Below, piece by piece: positions 12,403-22,828 of a stretch of DNA of 64,000 nt; the first letter of the stretch is position 1; the number at the start of each line of letters is the position of its first letter. The translations under genes were made by a program, and so were the position numbers. Where the stretch lies: positions 123,485,896 to 123,549,895 of the forward strand of contig NC_071391.1 in assembly GCF_022682495.2 (NCBI RefSeq). Direction: 5' to 3'. Origin of the DNA: Desmodus rotundus (Eukaryota; Chordata; Mammalia; Chiroptera; Phyllostomidae). The notes below the pieces were generated by a model. It had not been told where the DNA came from and did no database searches. It worked only from the letters and a program-made list of their open reading frames with translations.

Positions 12403-12615
12403 TTTCAATATTTTATTTATTTATTTTTAGAGAGAGGGGAAGGGAGGGAGGGGAAGCAGAGAGGGATAGAAACATCAGTGTGTGGTTGCCTGTCAAGCAC
12501 CCCCTAGTGGGACCCGGCCCACCACCTAGGCATATGCCCTGACTGGGAATCGAACCGGTGACCCTTTGGTTCACAGGCTGGCACTCAATCTACTGAGCCA
12601 CACCAGCCAGGGCAA
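12403..12615 (-). mobile_element. VES SINE nested in L1 (second)
   Basis: Full-length minus-strand VES ending GAGCCACACCAGCCAGGGCA. The 17-bp duplication GCCATTTTTAATTTTTT is perfect (12386-12402 and 12616-12632). Confidence 0.95.
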
Positions 12616-13240
12616 GCCATTTTTAATTTTTTGAGGAGCCTCCATATTGTTTTCCATATTGGCTGCACCAATGTACATTTCTATCTATAGAACAGCAAGG
12701 TTCCCTTTTCTCCACATCCTTATGAAAACGTATGTCTTTTGATGACAGCCTTCCTAACGGGTATGATGTGATATCTTATTGTGGTTCTGATTTTCATTTC
12801 CCTAAGTATGAGTGATGTTGAGCACTTTTTCATGTACATGTTGTATATTTGAGTACGCTCTTTAGAAAAATGTCTATTTGGGTCCTTTGCCTATTGGATT
12901 GCTTGTATTTTTGCTGTTGAGTTGTATGAGTTCCTTGAATACTTTGGATATTAACCCCTTATAAGATGTGTGGGTTGCAAATATTTTCTCCCATTTCATA
13001 GGTTGCATAGAAACTTTTTAGTTTGATGTAGTCCCACTTTATTTTTGATTTTGTTGTTTATGCTTTCGGTGTCTTATCTGAAAAGTTATTGCCAAGATTC
13101 ATGTCAAGGATCTGTTTCTGTTTTTTTCCTAGGGGCTTTGTGGCCTCAGGTCATATGCTGAAGTATTAAATTTGTTTTGAGTTAATTTTTGTGAGTGGCA
13201 TAAGATAGGGGTCTAGTTTCATTCTTTTGCATGTGAATAT

Positions 13241-13819
13241 ATTTACATATTTGATTAAAATATTCATGGACTTCTCTTTCAAAGATAAAAATCTGTGAAA
13301 ATTGAAGTTATAAAATTAAGATGCTCTCTCAGCTAAGAATTCCTATCCAGAAGTGTATAAATGTAATTATCCTTTAATAAGTAAACATATCTTGAAATTT
13401 TCTTAATAATGTGCCATTGAAAAAAAGAAAAGGTGACATTGCTACTCACAGGAACAATGTACAAAATGAAAACAATTGCAGCTCACATCTAGGATGGTAG
13501 AGATGAATGAAAAGTTATCTTGCTTTCTAAAGTTTGCTAGTTCAATGTTTATGAACGGGCTTGGAGACTTCATAATTACTTGGGTGAAATACTATTTTAT
13601 TTGTTTTGAATGCATTTTCTTTTTCTTCCTATGTCAAAAACAGAGAAGACTTAAAGCACATGACTCAGTTATAGTTTTTAGAACAATGGGTGACAATGTT
13701 TTTTAAAGATAGGAATCCTTTCCTCCCTCTGACTTTTCATCATTTCTATTCTGTATCTAGTTTTTGGTTGCAAAATAATAGAAACAGATACTGAATAAAA
13801 CTTGAGTAGAAGTAAAACT
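13241..13819. other. Unique stretch
   Basis: A 76-codon frame at 13476-13706 has no recognisable domain. No repeat or RNA signal is seen. Confidence 0.45.
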
Positions 13820-14143
13820 TTATTTTATTTTTTAAATATTTTTTCCCATTAAAAAATTTTATTGTTGTTCAAGTACAGTTGTCTGCCCTTTCCCCCCTCC
13901 ACTCCCCCCACCCCAACCATCCCCATGTCCCTCCCCTGATTCCACCCCTCCTTGGTTTTGTCCATGTGTCCTTTATGTTATTCCTGAAATCCCTTCACCC
14001 TTTCCCCCCTCCATTACTCCTTCCCATCTCCCCTCTGGTTACTGACCATTTGTTCTTAATTTCAGTGTCTCTGGTTATATTTTGCTTGCTTGTTTGTTTT
14101 GTTGATTAGGTTCCACTTAAAGGTAAGATCATATGGTATTTGT
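13820..14143 (-). mobile_element. 5'-truncated L1 3' end, antisense
   Basis: Complement of the bat L1 3' UTR: TTTTATTGTTGTTCAAGTAC tail side, C-rich block, GTCCATGTGTCCTTTATG, and GATCATATGGTATTTGTC at the end of ORF2. The + strand C-rich block is the G-rich L1 3' UTR read backwards. Confidence 0.88.
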
Positions 14144-14231
14144 CAATTTCCAGAATCTGGAAAATGGGACTTGGGAAGTGGTCAGGAGACAAGGCAGGTT
14201 GGGCCCAGGAACATCTCTCTCCAGTCTTGAC

Positions 14232-14425
14232 CTTTCCAGGAAGTGAGCTGCTTTCTGATGAAGGGACCCACAGGAGCAGTGAGCTTCCTGGCCATTAGCA
14301 CTCGGCTTTACTTTTTGCACTGTGAATTGAGCTCCTTTTTCAGAATACAGCGCTGTGTACTCAATGACCATTATCCTTTCAGTCTCAGCTTTTCTTTCCT
14401 TGTCATCTGTCCTCTGTATCTTAAC
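14232..14425 (-). other. Possible exon or conserved block with open frame
   Basis: On the minus strand, TTACTACTGCAG precedes 194 bp that stay open in one frame (part of a 106-codon frame at 14129-14449, with DDKERKAETERIMVIEY). The possible donor (AAAGGTCAAG) is weak. The other strand is also open over much of this stretch. It could equally be a conserved element or an unrecognised old repeat. Confidence 0.18.
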
Positions 14426-16119
14426 CTGCAGTAGTAATAAAAGTATCACAAATAATTTTTAATGGATTCCTAAAGAGGAATGGTATTCCTTTGACTGGTT
14501 GTTTTGGTTTTAGTGACATTATCTCAGGAGTGAACCTCTGTGTGAAGACTTGCCATCATGTGCTCCTAGAGTCTCGTAGGCCATGTATTCCAGTTCCTGG
14601 GATAACAGCTTTGCACATGTGTTAATCACTCAAGCCTATCAACGATAACTACAGCTAAAATCTTTAACTCTTGAGTTCCCCCATCATAATCATGGGATCT
14701 GAGTTGAGGCAGAATTTTTCCCCCAAAAGAGAAAGTCACGTAAATGGGAGGCAGTCAGGCCTAATGGCCTTCAGTGTGAAAACCGCTCTGGGTCGTTTCT
14801 GTCCTGTGAACTGGCAGGAGCCCAGTTTTGCCTCCTCATCTTTCTGTATCTGGCGTTTAGTGTAACATTAACATGAGCCATGAGGAGACTGTTAACAGGT
14901 GTCTTATACATGTGCAGTAATCATAAAAAGTTGGACTATGGAAAAACCAAACAACAAGTATAACTATTATGACCAATGCCATTAGCAGGCAGGTAAAAAC
15001 AATCAAAGCAGTTAACAGTTACGTGATAACAATGACAGGAGGGGTTCTGTGGTCTGCTTCGGTGCAGTGATTGTGCCCCGAGGGGTCTAGAAAAAGGAAA
15101 TTACCCTGACGTGCTAAAGGTATGTCGTTGTAGATGCAGAAAAACAACAATTGACAGGCTCAGTTACCGTAAAGACTGGTCTTTGTCGAGGGAGCTACTG
15201 GACTAGGACACGACGACCTGCCGTGACTCGCTTTCAGTTAGACAGTTTTAATTGCAGACCGTCCTGTGTCTTTACTTAGGTCTCTGAGTTTGTGAGGCCG
15301 CCACGTAGGCCTCCCTGCGCTTGTCAGGTTTACCATGTGGCCCCTTTTTCGTCCACAAGAATTTTTATATATTGTTAATGCAAACTAATGTTTCCAGATA
15401 TGTATGATGGCCCAGCTATAGTTTTAGATGGTGGTTCAGTCTGAAACAGCATTAGCCAGACCTTTGCCTCTTTCTTGGTCTCCATTTTATCATACTTCCT
15501 TCCTCGTCTTCTGCCACAGTGGAGCTACTGATGACCCCGTGGGTTAGCCTTTCAGGGTGTGGTTTTCGTTTGTTTTGTTTTTGAGAGTGTAGTATTTTGA
15601 TGAGACTAAAAGAGCACTGTGTAAAACAAAGGAATAAAAGCTACCAGATTTAGGCTAATTTACCATAATTAGATAGGCTCTCATTAGATAGGGTTAAATG
15701 GAGTTTGTGACACCACATGTGATAGGTGCTACCTCACCAAGGGGCAAGATCTTCGTAAAGGGAGAACGTTGTTGTGGGAATTGTGTCTTGAATAATGGAG
15801 TGTGCTTTAAGCTCAGAATGTTTGAGATTCACAAAGTTGGATCAAGTCAAAGTATTCTATCTAGAACAAAGACACTCTTGGTGGAGCCTTAGGAATAACC
15901 TGCCTTGTAGTCTCTGATGTTACAAAAGAATCCGTTCAAACATGATCTCCATCAAATGTCAAGTTAGGGCCCGGAATCACACCTTTCATTTCCTTTTTTA
16001 CCCCCCTCCTTTAGCAGCCCTGAAGAGTTTTCACCAAATTGCTAACTGTAGTCAGGTAATAATGTTTGTTTCTGAGCTTTCAGAGGAAGCTGTTTATTTT
16101 AGTAGGCAATTTTCATGTG

Positions 16120-16445
16120 TGATGAAGTGAAATGTTGAGAAGGCAGCCTCTCATCAGTGGACAAACAATGCCTAAGAATTTAGCTAATGGCCCCCCTTCA
16201 GTGCTCAGAATAGATGGCAACAATTGTACTTGCAGACTAGACCCCGGGCTACTTGTTTGGCTGCTAGGTGTTAATGCAAATTTGTTCTTCAGCTCATTCA
16301 ACCCTGGGGCTCCCATCCTTTGATTTAATTAAATGTAATTGGTTACATTGCTCCTCCCAGACCCCTGAGGTGTTTTTGTTTATTGCTTACTCTTTGCAAT
16401 AAAGCTACAATTCAGGCACAAAATGCTGGATAAATAAGAGTCTCT
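16120..16445. promoter_or_regulatory. Candidate conserved non-coding element
   Basis: Dense in developmental factor-like sites: GGACAAACAATG (Sox-like, 16159-16170), TTTAATTAAATGTAATTGG (homeodomain TAAT cores, 16323-16341), TGTTTATTGC (Fox-like), plus CACCTC-free GC patches. No repeat is recognised and it lies in the repeat-poor region. Conservation cannot be tested here. Confidence 0.35.
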
Positions 16446-18224
16446 CTCTTTTTTTTTTTTTTTTACTATGTTGGATTTACAGGGAGATTATTCCGTTCAA
16501 GTAGTTTGGCTTTACTGTTAAAAGGAAACGACCAGTGAAATAAACTCTGGGTGGCAAATGTGCATATCCAGAAGCAAGGAATTAAGCAGGATAAACGACA
16601 TGGCATTAGGAAAAGATATGAAGTTGTAATGTTAAATTAGTGAAGACTTGCAAGAACACTAAGAGATATCAACACTGTAAATAAATCAGGCTTTAATAAG
16701 TAAGATTATCATTGTTGTAGCAGATTATCATGAAAGAGTTACTTTAAAATGCCAGTTGTGAAAGAGGCTAATATACTTTTTAATCATGCAGAATTCTCTC
16801 ACTCATAACTATGCAAGTGGCATTGTTGGGGACAAAAGCGAGAACGATACTGACTTAGATTAGGTCAGCATGGTGAACCTGTTCTTTTAGTGAGAGATTT
16901 TATTCCTTCCCCTAAGGTTTGTTTTTAATCTGAAGTTTATGTAACATTTTTTTGGTGAGGTGATATTTTTCCCTGTCAAGTTTCATCTTAATTTGAGAAA
17001 TGGAATAAATTTAGTAATTTCTGAGGAAGAACTCAAAAAGTTAAAAAAAAATTAGAAAAATTACCATTAGCACTGACCGATCCAATTTCAAGTACCAAAC
17101 TGTATAAATGACTTTTCCCCTTTTTGTCCTTGTCATGTGGATAACGTGGCCTCCAGAACCTGGCATTTTTTATAATTTGCCAGGCTAACTCCCTTATTGC
17201 TTTCTCCTTTTCCTGGCCTTCATGTTTTCCTTTTTCACAGCAGAGGTGTAAGATACTGCACTGGTGACATTGTCATTAATGCAAGTAGACTTTTTAAACC
17301 TTGCTCTGCCGCAGGCCTACCTCATGTTCCTTCTGATAGAGAAAGTGAAAAATCCGTCATAAGAACATAGGCATTCTCAGTGCAATATAAAGCTTTCAAT
17401 TCCTCACACTAGGATTGTTTTGCAGAAATATTTTTCTAGGCTCCTCCTCTATTCTCTTGCTGAGGCACTGGGGTTTTAAGCTTAGCACATTGTGCTGCCG
17501 GGAAGTTAGGGCTTTTCTTCTGGTGGGTGCACCTGAAGATAGCTGAGTGGTAATTATAAGAGCAAATGCGAAAACACTCCCCTTGGATGGTGGAGCACTG
17601 GACTCAGACGGTAGCTCAAAGGTGAGTGTTCAGAGAAGTGAAATACCAAATTGACCTCTTGGAAATGAGCTGTCCGTGAGACTGTGCTTCACTTTCAGAG
17701 GGAGTCTTACTTAGCTTCCATCAGCTCACTGATGGGGTCCCAGGTCCTGAAACCTGGGATGGAAAGTACAGGCTTTGTCGGCTGGGTGCACGGTGATTTA
17801 ACTTCTTCCCTAGTTTATTGTGAAGGTGTCAGAGTTTAACTATTGACCCTCAAACTGGCAAATAAGAATGTTTAACACATTGTAATATGCTGGATGCTGA
17901 GGGTTTCTTTTGTAAATGGAAATGTAATGTCAAACACAGAAGGGAGGGAAGTGTTCCAGTGGTCTTTTAGATAAAACCAGATACTCTTCTCTTGTACTTG
18001 AGTAATTTTCCTCCCTGTGCACTGGTAATAATAAGCCCATTGCCCTTCCCCTGACTGTGACTCTCCTGAACCCTCAGCTTTGATTGGAAACTCTCAACCC
18101 CTGACTGGTCTCGGGAGCACTGATTACGGAGGCGCCCCACACACTTTCCTCGTAAACATTTGGCAGATCAGGAAGTGCTGAAAAGCGATGCCCCTGGCTC
18201 TCAGGGGAGGGTACTGGTGGGAGA

Positions 18225-18450
18225 AGAAATAGAACATTTTCCCTCTTGCAGCTGTCAGAGAGTGATTATGTCAAATGGGTTTTCAAGGAGCTACAAAGTA
18301 ATTACAGGGTAACTTCTTGACATTATTTTCCAATGTTTGACTCAGCAGATGATGATGATTAATTGATGTGTATTATTTTATGGCTCTCTGAAACTTTGTT
18401 TGATACTTTGGTTGGAGGTCAGACTAAGTCTTCATTTAGACTCATATGGT
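18225..18450. promoter_or_regulatory. Candidate enhancer with NF-E2/NRF2-type site
   Basis: TGACTCAGCA at 18338-18347 is a full match to the AP-1/MAF (NF-E2, NRF2) core. It is followed by ATGATTAATTGATG, a homeodomain-like run. The block is unique and repeat-free. Motif evidence only. Confidence 0.28.
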
Positions 18451-18639
18451 AAATTTGCCTTAAATTTTATTGTTGTTAACTCTCCCTCTAGAAGAGACGC
18501 AGATGATTTCCTAAACTAGCCTTCTGGTAGCCAATAGAGGCCGTGCGTGGGCTGCCTTTTTCATGTCGATTTTCAAAGATAAAATTATGTACTTTTAAAG
18601 TAGTACTTTACTCTTTTACTAAGATTTCTGGGGCTAGAG

Positions 18640-18722
18640 TAAAACTTAAATGAGTTAAATCATGAAAAGTAAAAGTACTTAATACTTGGCATGTGGGAAG
18701 TGGTCAATAAATGTCAGCTTTA
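18640..18722 (+). repeat. MIR fragment
   Basis: AAATGAGTTAAATCATGAAA, CTTAATACTTGGCATGTGG and GGTCAATAAATGTCAGC follow the MIR 3' half. Confidence 0.6.
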
Positions 18723-19272
18723 TTGAAACAAGACCTCGTAATCATTAAACTTGGGAAGAGGTATTTCTCTCTCTAATGTGGTCTGGTTAGCAGAGAAGAA
18801 TCGGACATCCCGCTCACTCTCTTCTGTAGCTCTGTCATGTTAGAGCTGGTCTATGTGTTGGTTTATGACTTTTTGTTAATTTTGGTTCAATTTAAAACAG
18901 TTGGGAATATTTAAATGCAATGGACCTGAGATATATTTGTGTGTTTGTTTCCACGGCATTATATATGGGTGTCTGTATGAATTGATTCCAAGCAAATGAT
19001 TGATTCAAGTAGGCCGAGATCGGGACATTCCTGACTGACATAACAGAAAGATGTAGTAAATTAAGACATACTAATTAAAACAAGTGATAAATATAGTGAC
19101 ACTTTTATTATTTTACTGACTTTGTACATTTAAATGTATCTTTTCAAGTCACAGTTGTCAGTGATTGAGAAGTGTGCAGTGATCTTAGACTTTCATGAAC
19201 TCGTGTGCTGAAGGACCACTGTGTTTCTTATGAGAGCGGGGAAGTGCTTGCCATTCTGAGATTTCCCTTTAG

Positions 19273-19372
19273 ACGGGTGGGCAAAGTGGGGTATGCACAA
19301 TATCAACAAATAACACAATAAGTGGTAAGTAAATAATAATACAAGAATAAACTCTGTTTCTTGCACTCACCT
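19273..19372. mobile_element. Degenerate mariner-type MITE, third copy
   Basis: Shares GGGTGGGCAAA at its left end and ACAAGAATAAACTCTGTTTC inside with the clearer copies at 42941-43068 and 58666-58780. The right terminal repeat is eroded. Confidence 0.5.
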
Positions 19373-20225
19373 GTGTTCAGCCTAGATAGAAAATTGTCTT
19401 AAATTTGATTTTTGCCTTTGTTTTGTATAAAATAACTTCTATTTACTGACTCTAAACTGTTCACTAAAAAATAGTTACTGCACATAGGAATGTCATACAA
19501 ATGACCTGGTTATGGTATAAATGCTAATATTTGATTAACTTTTGAAAACATGCTTGAATGTAGTTACGTAAGTACTTCTTGAATATATTTTTAAAATTTT
19601 AAGGTGTCAATATTTCATTCGAAACTATTATTTTCCTATAATTTAAGGGCAGTGAATCAGGTACCTTGCTGTCGTAGGGCTGAGCTGCGTCCTAGTACAG
19701 AGCGAATGCATTCCTTCGTGTGGCGGCGGCCGCATGCTGTGCATTTGTGTGCTCTGTGAGTAGGCGAAGTAGATGAGCCACGTGTTGGCCATGCTGCTTC
19801 TGCCTGCCACTTAGCTACGTCATCCACATTCCAGATACAAAAGATGTTCAACCAGTCCAGCTCGATGGTCTTCCTTTGTCCCCACACGTGTGTCACAAGG
19901 AAGATATGTTGCTCTCCTGGTAACAGAAGGATGGAGGTCTAGGGTTTGCAGGCCACCTTTATTAAGTGAAGGCTGAATGAAGAGACCCAAGGATTCAACT
20001 GTGAGCTGTATGGTCGTGAGGGATTTTTTTTTTTTTTTGGTGTTGGCTGTGGTCTTCATTGATGGGATGTTGTAGACTTTAAAAATGCCATCTGTTTATG
20101 GGAAGCACCGGGGGCGAACCCTTCTGTTGAATTTATTACGCATATTGCAAATAACAGATGGCTTGGCAATAGGTTTGCCCTTCTGTAGGAATTTGTTGTT
20201 TCTAAAAGTAACAGATTTGTCTTTC
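19373..20225. other. Unassigned stretch with CpG-rich patch
   Basis: About 19660-19900 has many CpGs, including GCGGCGGCCGC, in an otherwise CpG-poor locus. On the minus strand two overlapping 79-codon frames (19657-19896 and 19820-20059) show no known domain. Minus-strand text such as TTTTGTATCTGGAATGTGGA hints at an old LTR or similar repeat. A T15 tract lies at 20024-20038. Confidence 0.3.
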
Positions 20226-20235
20226 AATATTAACA

Positions 20236-20717
20236 ATTTACAATAGCAAAGTACTGGAAGCAACCTAAGTGCCCATCAGCAAATGAGTGGATCCAAAAAT
20301 TATGGTACATTTACACAATGGAATTCTACGAAGCAGAGGGAAAGAAGGAGCTTATACCCTTTGCAATGGCATGGATGGAACTGGAGAGCATTATGCTAAG
20401 TGAAATAAGCCAGGCGGTGAGGGACAAATACCATATGATCTCACCTTTAACTGGAACATAATCAACAAAAGAAAAAAGCAAACAAAATATAACCAGAGAC
20501 ATTGAAATTAAGAACATTGTAACAATAGCCACAGGGGAGTGGGGAGGGGATAGTGGGGAGAGGGGTCTATAGGAGCTACTATAAAGGACACGAGGACAAA
20601 ATCAAGGGGGAGGGTAGAGGTGGGGGAGTGAGGTGGGACTGGCTGGGGTGGGGTGGAGGGAAGGGGAGAAAATGCAGACAATTGTAACTGAATAAAAATA
20701 AATAAACTAATTTAAAA
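20236..20717 (+). mobile_element. 5'-truncated L1 3' end
   Basis: Carries the last part of ORF2 (GGAAGCAACCTAAGTGCCCA through SPLTGT and a stop at 20459-20461), then the G-rich 3' UTR and ACTGAATAAAAATAAATAAA tail. The 10-bp duplication AATATTAACA is perfect (20226-20235 and 20718-20727). Confidence 0.93.
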
Positions 20718-20727
20718 AATATTAACA

Positions 20728-21019
20728 TGTCTTACCGTATTGACTGAGGTTTATTTTCCTTCTAAAATACTGCTCTCTTTGGCAATCTAATGTACATATA
20801 CTCGTCAACTGACTTAGTCTCACCTGGGTGCTCTCGAATCATCAGCTTCTTGCTCTACTCACGTTGCATCTTTGACATCTTCGATAATTTTTACTCTCTA
20901 CCAGAATTATTATATTATCAGGAAACATTAAGTGCCCAGACTTTGTTAAACACTAAGGATATATATATACTCCCACAAATGGAATTTATTTATAAAATAT
21001 TGTGTATTTATTCTTACAT
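20728..21019. other. Unique stretch
   Basis: A 105-codon frame starting at 20790 runs into the antisense mariner remnant and is not convincing as a gene. Confidence 0.4.
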
Positions 21020-21021
21020 GT

Positions 21022-21399
21022 CTAAACTTCAGTCACCTCCGAAGCACTCTCCATTTGATGCAGTACACCTATGGAGGTGTTTTTCCACTGCTCACAACAG
21101 TTTTTGAACTCACTGATTTTGATGCCTTTTAGTGCTTCTGCCATTGTTTGCTTTACCTCTTCCATATCAGCAAAACGTTTCCCTGTGAGGAATTTTTTCA
21201 TCTGAGGAAACAAAAAAAAGTCACTTGGCATGAGATTGGGTGAATAGGGAGGGTGGGGCATGGGGGTCTTGCTGTTTTTGGTCAAAAACTGCTGAACACT
21301 CAGTGCAGTGTGGGCAGCGTGGTGTGGACAGGTGCACTTGTAAATCATCCATCATGAGATGGGCAAATGTGTTGAAAGAGTCTTAAAAAAATTCACTGA
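21022..21399 (-). pseudogene. Mariner-family transposase remnant (C-terminal part)
   Basis: The minus strand encodes HTALSVQQFLTKN-like and HPPYSPNLMPSDFFLFPQMK segments, the signature around the last catalytic Asp of mariner DD34D transposases, then KRFADMEEVKQTMAEALKGI and FKNCCEQWK. In intact relatives this region cuts and joins transposon ends. Here only about 108 codons remain open. The upstream part was separated by the U6-L1 insertion at 21400 and is also decayed. It is not functional. Confidence 0.85.
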
Positions 21400-21503
21400 G
21401 TGCTCGCTTTGGCAGCACATACACTAAAATTGGAATGATACAGGAAGGTTAGCACAGCCCCTGCGCAAGGATGACATGCAAATTCTTGAAGTGTTCCACA
21501 TTT
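21400..21503 (+). pseudogene. U6 snRNA pseudogene (part of chimera)
   Basis: Starts exactly at the U6 5' end (GTGCTCGCTTTGGCAGCACA) and runs to GTGTTCCACATTT. The ACAGAGA box, which pairs with the 5' splice site, reads ACAGGAA and a base is lost nearby. Upstream is mariner DNA, so no U6 promoter (PSE/TATA) is carried. It is not a working U6 gene. Confidence 0.95.
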
Positions 21504-21915
21504 GGAAAATCTCAGATATTCCATGCAGCAATATTTTCACTGATATGTCGTCCCCTAGAGCAAGGGACATAAGGGGAAGAATAAACAAATGGGACCTCAT
21601 CAAAATAAAAAGCTTCTTTCTGCATGGCTAAAGAAAACAGTATTAAAATGAAAAGAGAACCAACAGTATGGGAAAACATATTTGCCAGTGATGCCTCAGA
21701 CAAGGGTCTGATCTCCAAAATATACAAAGAACTCACACGACTCCACTCAAAGAAGACAGCAACCCAATTAGAAAATGGGCAAAGGGCTTGAACATACACT
21801 TCTCCAAGGAAGACATACAGAGGGTCCAGAGACATGTGAAAAGATGCTCAGTATCACTAGCTATCAGAGAGATGCAAATTAAAACCACAATGAGATACCA
21901 CTCACACCTGTCAGA

Positions 21916-22374
21916 GTGGCCATCATAAACAAAGCAACAAACAACAAATGTTGGAGAGGTTGTGGAGAAAAGGGAACCCTAGTGCACTGGTGGGATTGCA
22001 GACTGGTGCAGCCACTGTGGAAAACAGTATGGAATTTCCTCAGAAAACTAAACATGGAACTGCCTTTTGACCCAGCAATTCTACTGCTAGGATTATACCG
22101 TAAGAGCCCTGAAACACCAATCCAAAAGAACCTATCCACCCCAATGTTCATAGCAGCACAATTTACAATAGCCAAGTGCTGGAAGCAACCTAAGTGCCCA
22201 TCAGTAAATGAATGGATCAAAAAACTATGGTACATTTACACAATGGAATACTACACAGCAGAAAGAAAGAAGGAGCTCCTACCCTTTGCGACTACATGGA
22301 TGGAACTGGAGAGCATTATAAGCCAGGTGGTGAAAGACAAATACCATATGATCTCACCTTTAACAGGAACCTAA
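21916..22374 (+). pseudogene. L1 ORF2 C-terminal fragment
   Basis: ORF2p carries endonuclease, reverse transcriptase and a C-terminal Cys-rich domain. Only the last 152 codons are open here: [15 protein letters not shown] marks the Cys-rich region and ISPLTGT the C-terminus. The upstream ORF2 text (21504-21915) is in other frames with stops. It has no catalytic domain. Confidence 0.9.
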
Positions 22375-22654
22375 TCAATGAAACAAACAAGCAAGCAAAA
22401 TATAACCAAAGACAGTGAAATTGAGAATAGGCTGACAGTGACCAGAGGGGAGAGGGGAGGGGATTATAGGGGAAAAGGGTGAAGGGTTTGCAAGAACAAT
22501 TATAAAGGGCACATGGACAATAACAAGGGGGGGTGGAAACGGGAGGAAGGTGGGGAAGGTTGGGGTGGTGGGGAGGGGTAGGGGGAAAAGGCAGGAAACT
22601 GTACTTGAACAACAATAAAAAATGTTTATTAAAAAAATTTTAAAAATTCACTGA

Positions 22655-22798
22655 AGCTGAATGAAGCCTCTCACAACAACACCAGCTGGTACATTGACAC
22701 AGATGGGTTCCTAGAACACTCACCTAGCGGGGTAAGCCTGTACTACAAGGGGCCACCCCTCCAGAAGATAATTCCATTTTTGTTTTGGAGGGGCCCCC
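22655..22798 (-). pseudogene. Probable continuation of the split mariner element
   Basis: Resumes right after the downstream target-site duplication, so it was contiguous with 21022-21399 before the U6-L1 inserted. Its translation is decayed and I cannot align it firmly to transposase. Confidence 0.45.
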
Positions 22799-22828
22799 TC
22801 GTGTGTGTGTGTGTGTGTGTGTATGTGT
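22799..22828 (+). repeat. (GT)n microsatellite
   Basis: About 24 bp of GT with a following TATGTGTAC. Confidence 0.9.

Larger units (their letters stand above)
11475..13240 (-). mobile_element. L1 3' half, antisense, with two nested SINEs
   Basis: Begins as an antisense L1 3' end (GAGCTATAATTGACATGCAA, TAAGGTGTACAGCATAATGA) and continues into ORF2 complement (AGTGGAATTGCTGGGCCATT, TTGGCTGCACCAATGTACAT, CCCATTTCATAGGTTGCATA). ORF2 is broken by stops. VES SINEs interrupt it at 11836-12053 and 12403-12615. Confidence 0.88.
14144..19272. other. Repeat-poor region of about 5 kb
   Basis: Apart from a MIR piece at 18640-18722 I recognise no transposable elements over 5 kb. This contrasts with the crowded flanks. 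Base composition is mixed, with CpG-retaining patches near 15040-15350. No continuous coding gene is visible. The absence of insertions suggests constraint, so the candidate regulatory blocks listed inside it are the best place to look. Confidence 0.5.
21400..22641 (+). mobile_element. U6-L1 chimeric retrogene
   Basis: A near-complete U6 snRNA copy (21400-21503) is fused, same strand, to a 5'-truncated L1 3' portion (21504-22641) that ends in an A-rich tail. The whole unit is bounded by AAAAATTCACTGA at 21387-21399 and 22642-22654, a perfect 13-bp duplication. A single duplication around both parts shows they went in as one event. Such hybrids are known products of L1 reverse transcription with a switch to U6 RNA. 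It landed in a mariner remnant. Confidence 0.96.

Noticed and set aside
4871..12615. CRISPR-like array from recurring similar blocks
   Set aside because: The recurring blocks are dispersed VES SINEs with individual target-site duplications, spaced irregularly. This is a mammalian genome.
21400..21503. Functional U6 snRNA gene
   Set aside because: The ACAGAGA box is damaged and there is no U6 promoter upstream; it is part of a retrotransposed hybrid.
22530..22600. Regulatory G-rich element
   Set aside because: It is the normal G-rich L1 3' UTR, found also at 20600 and 41930.
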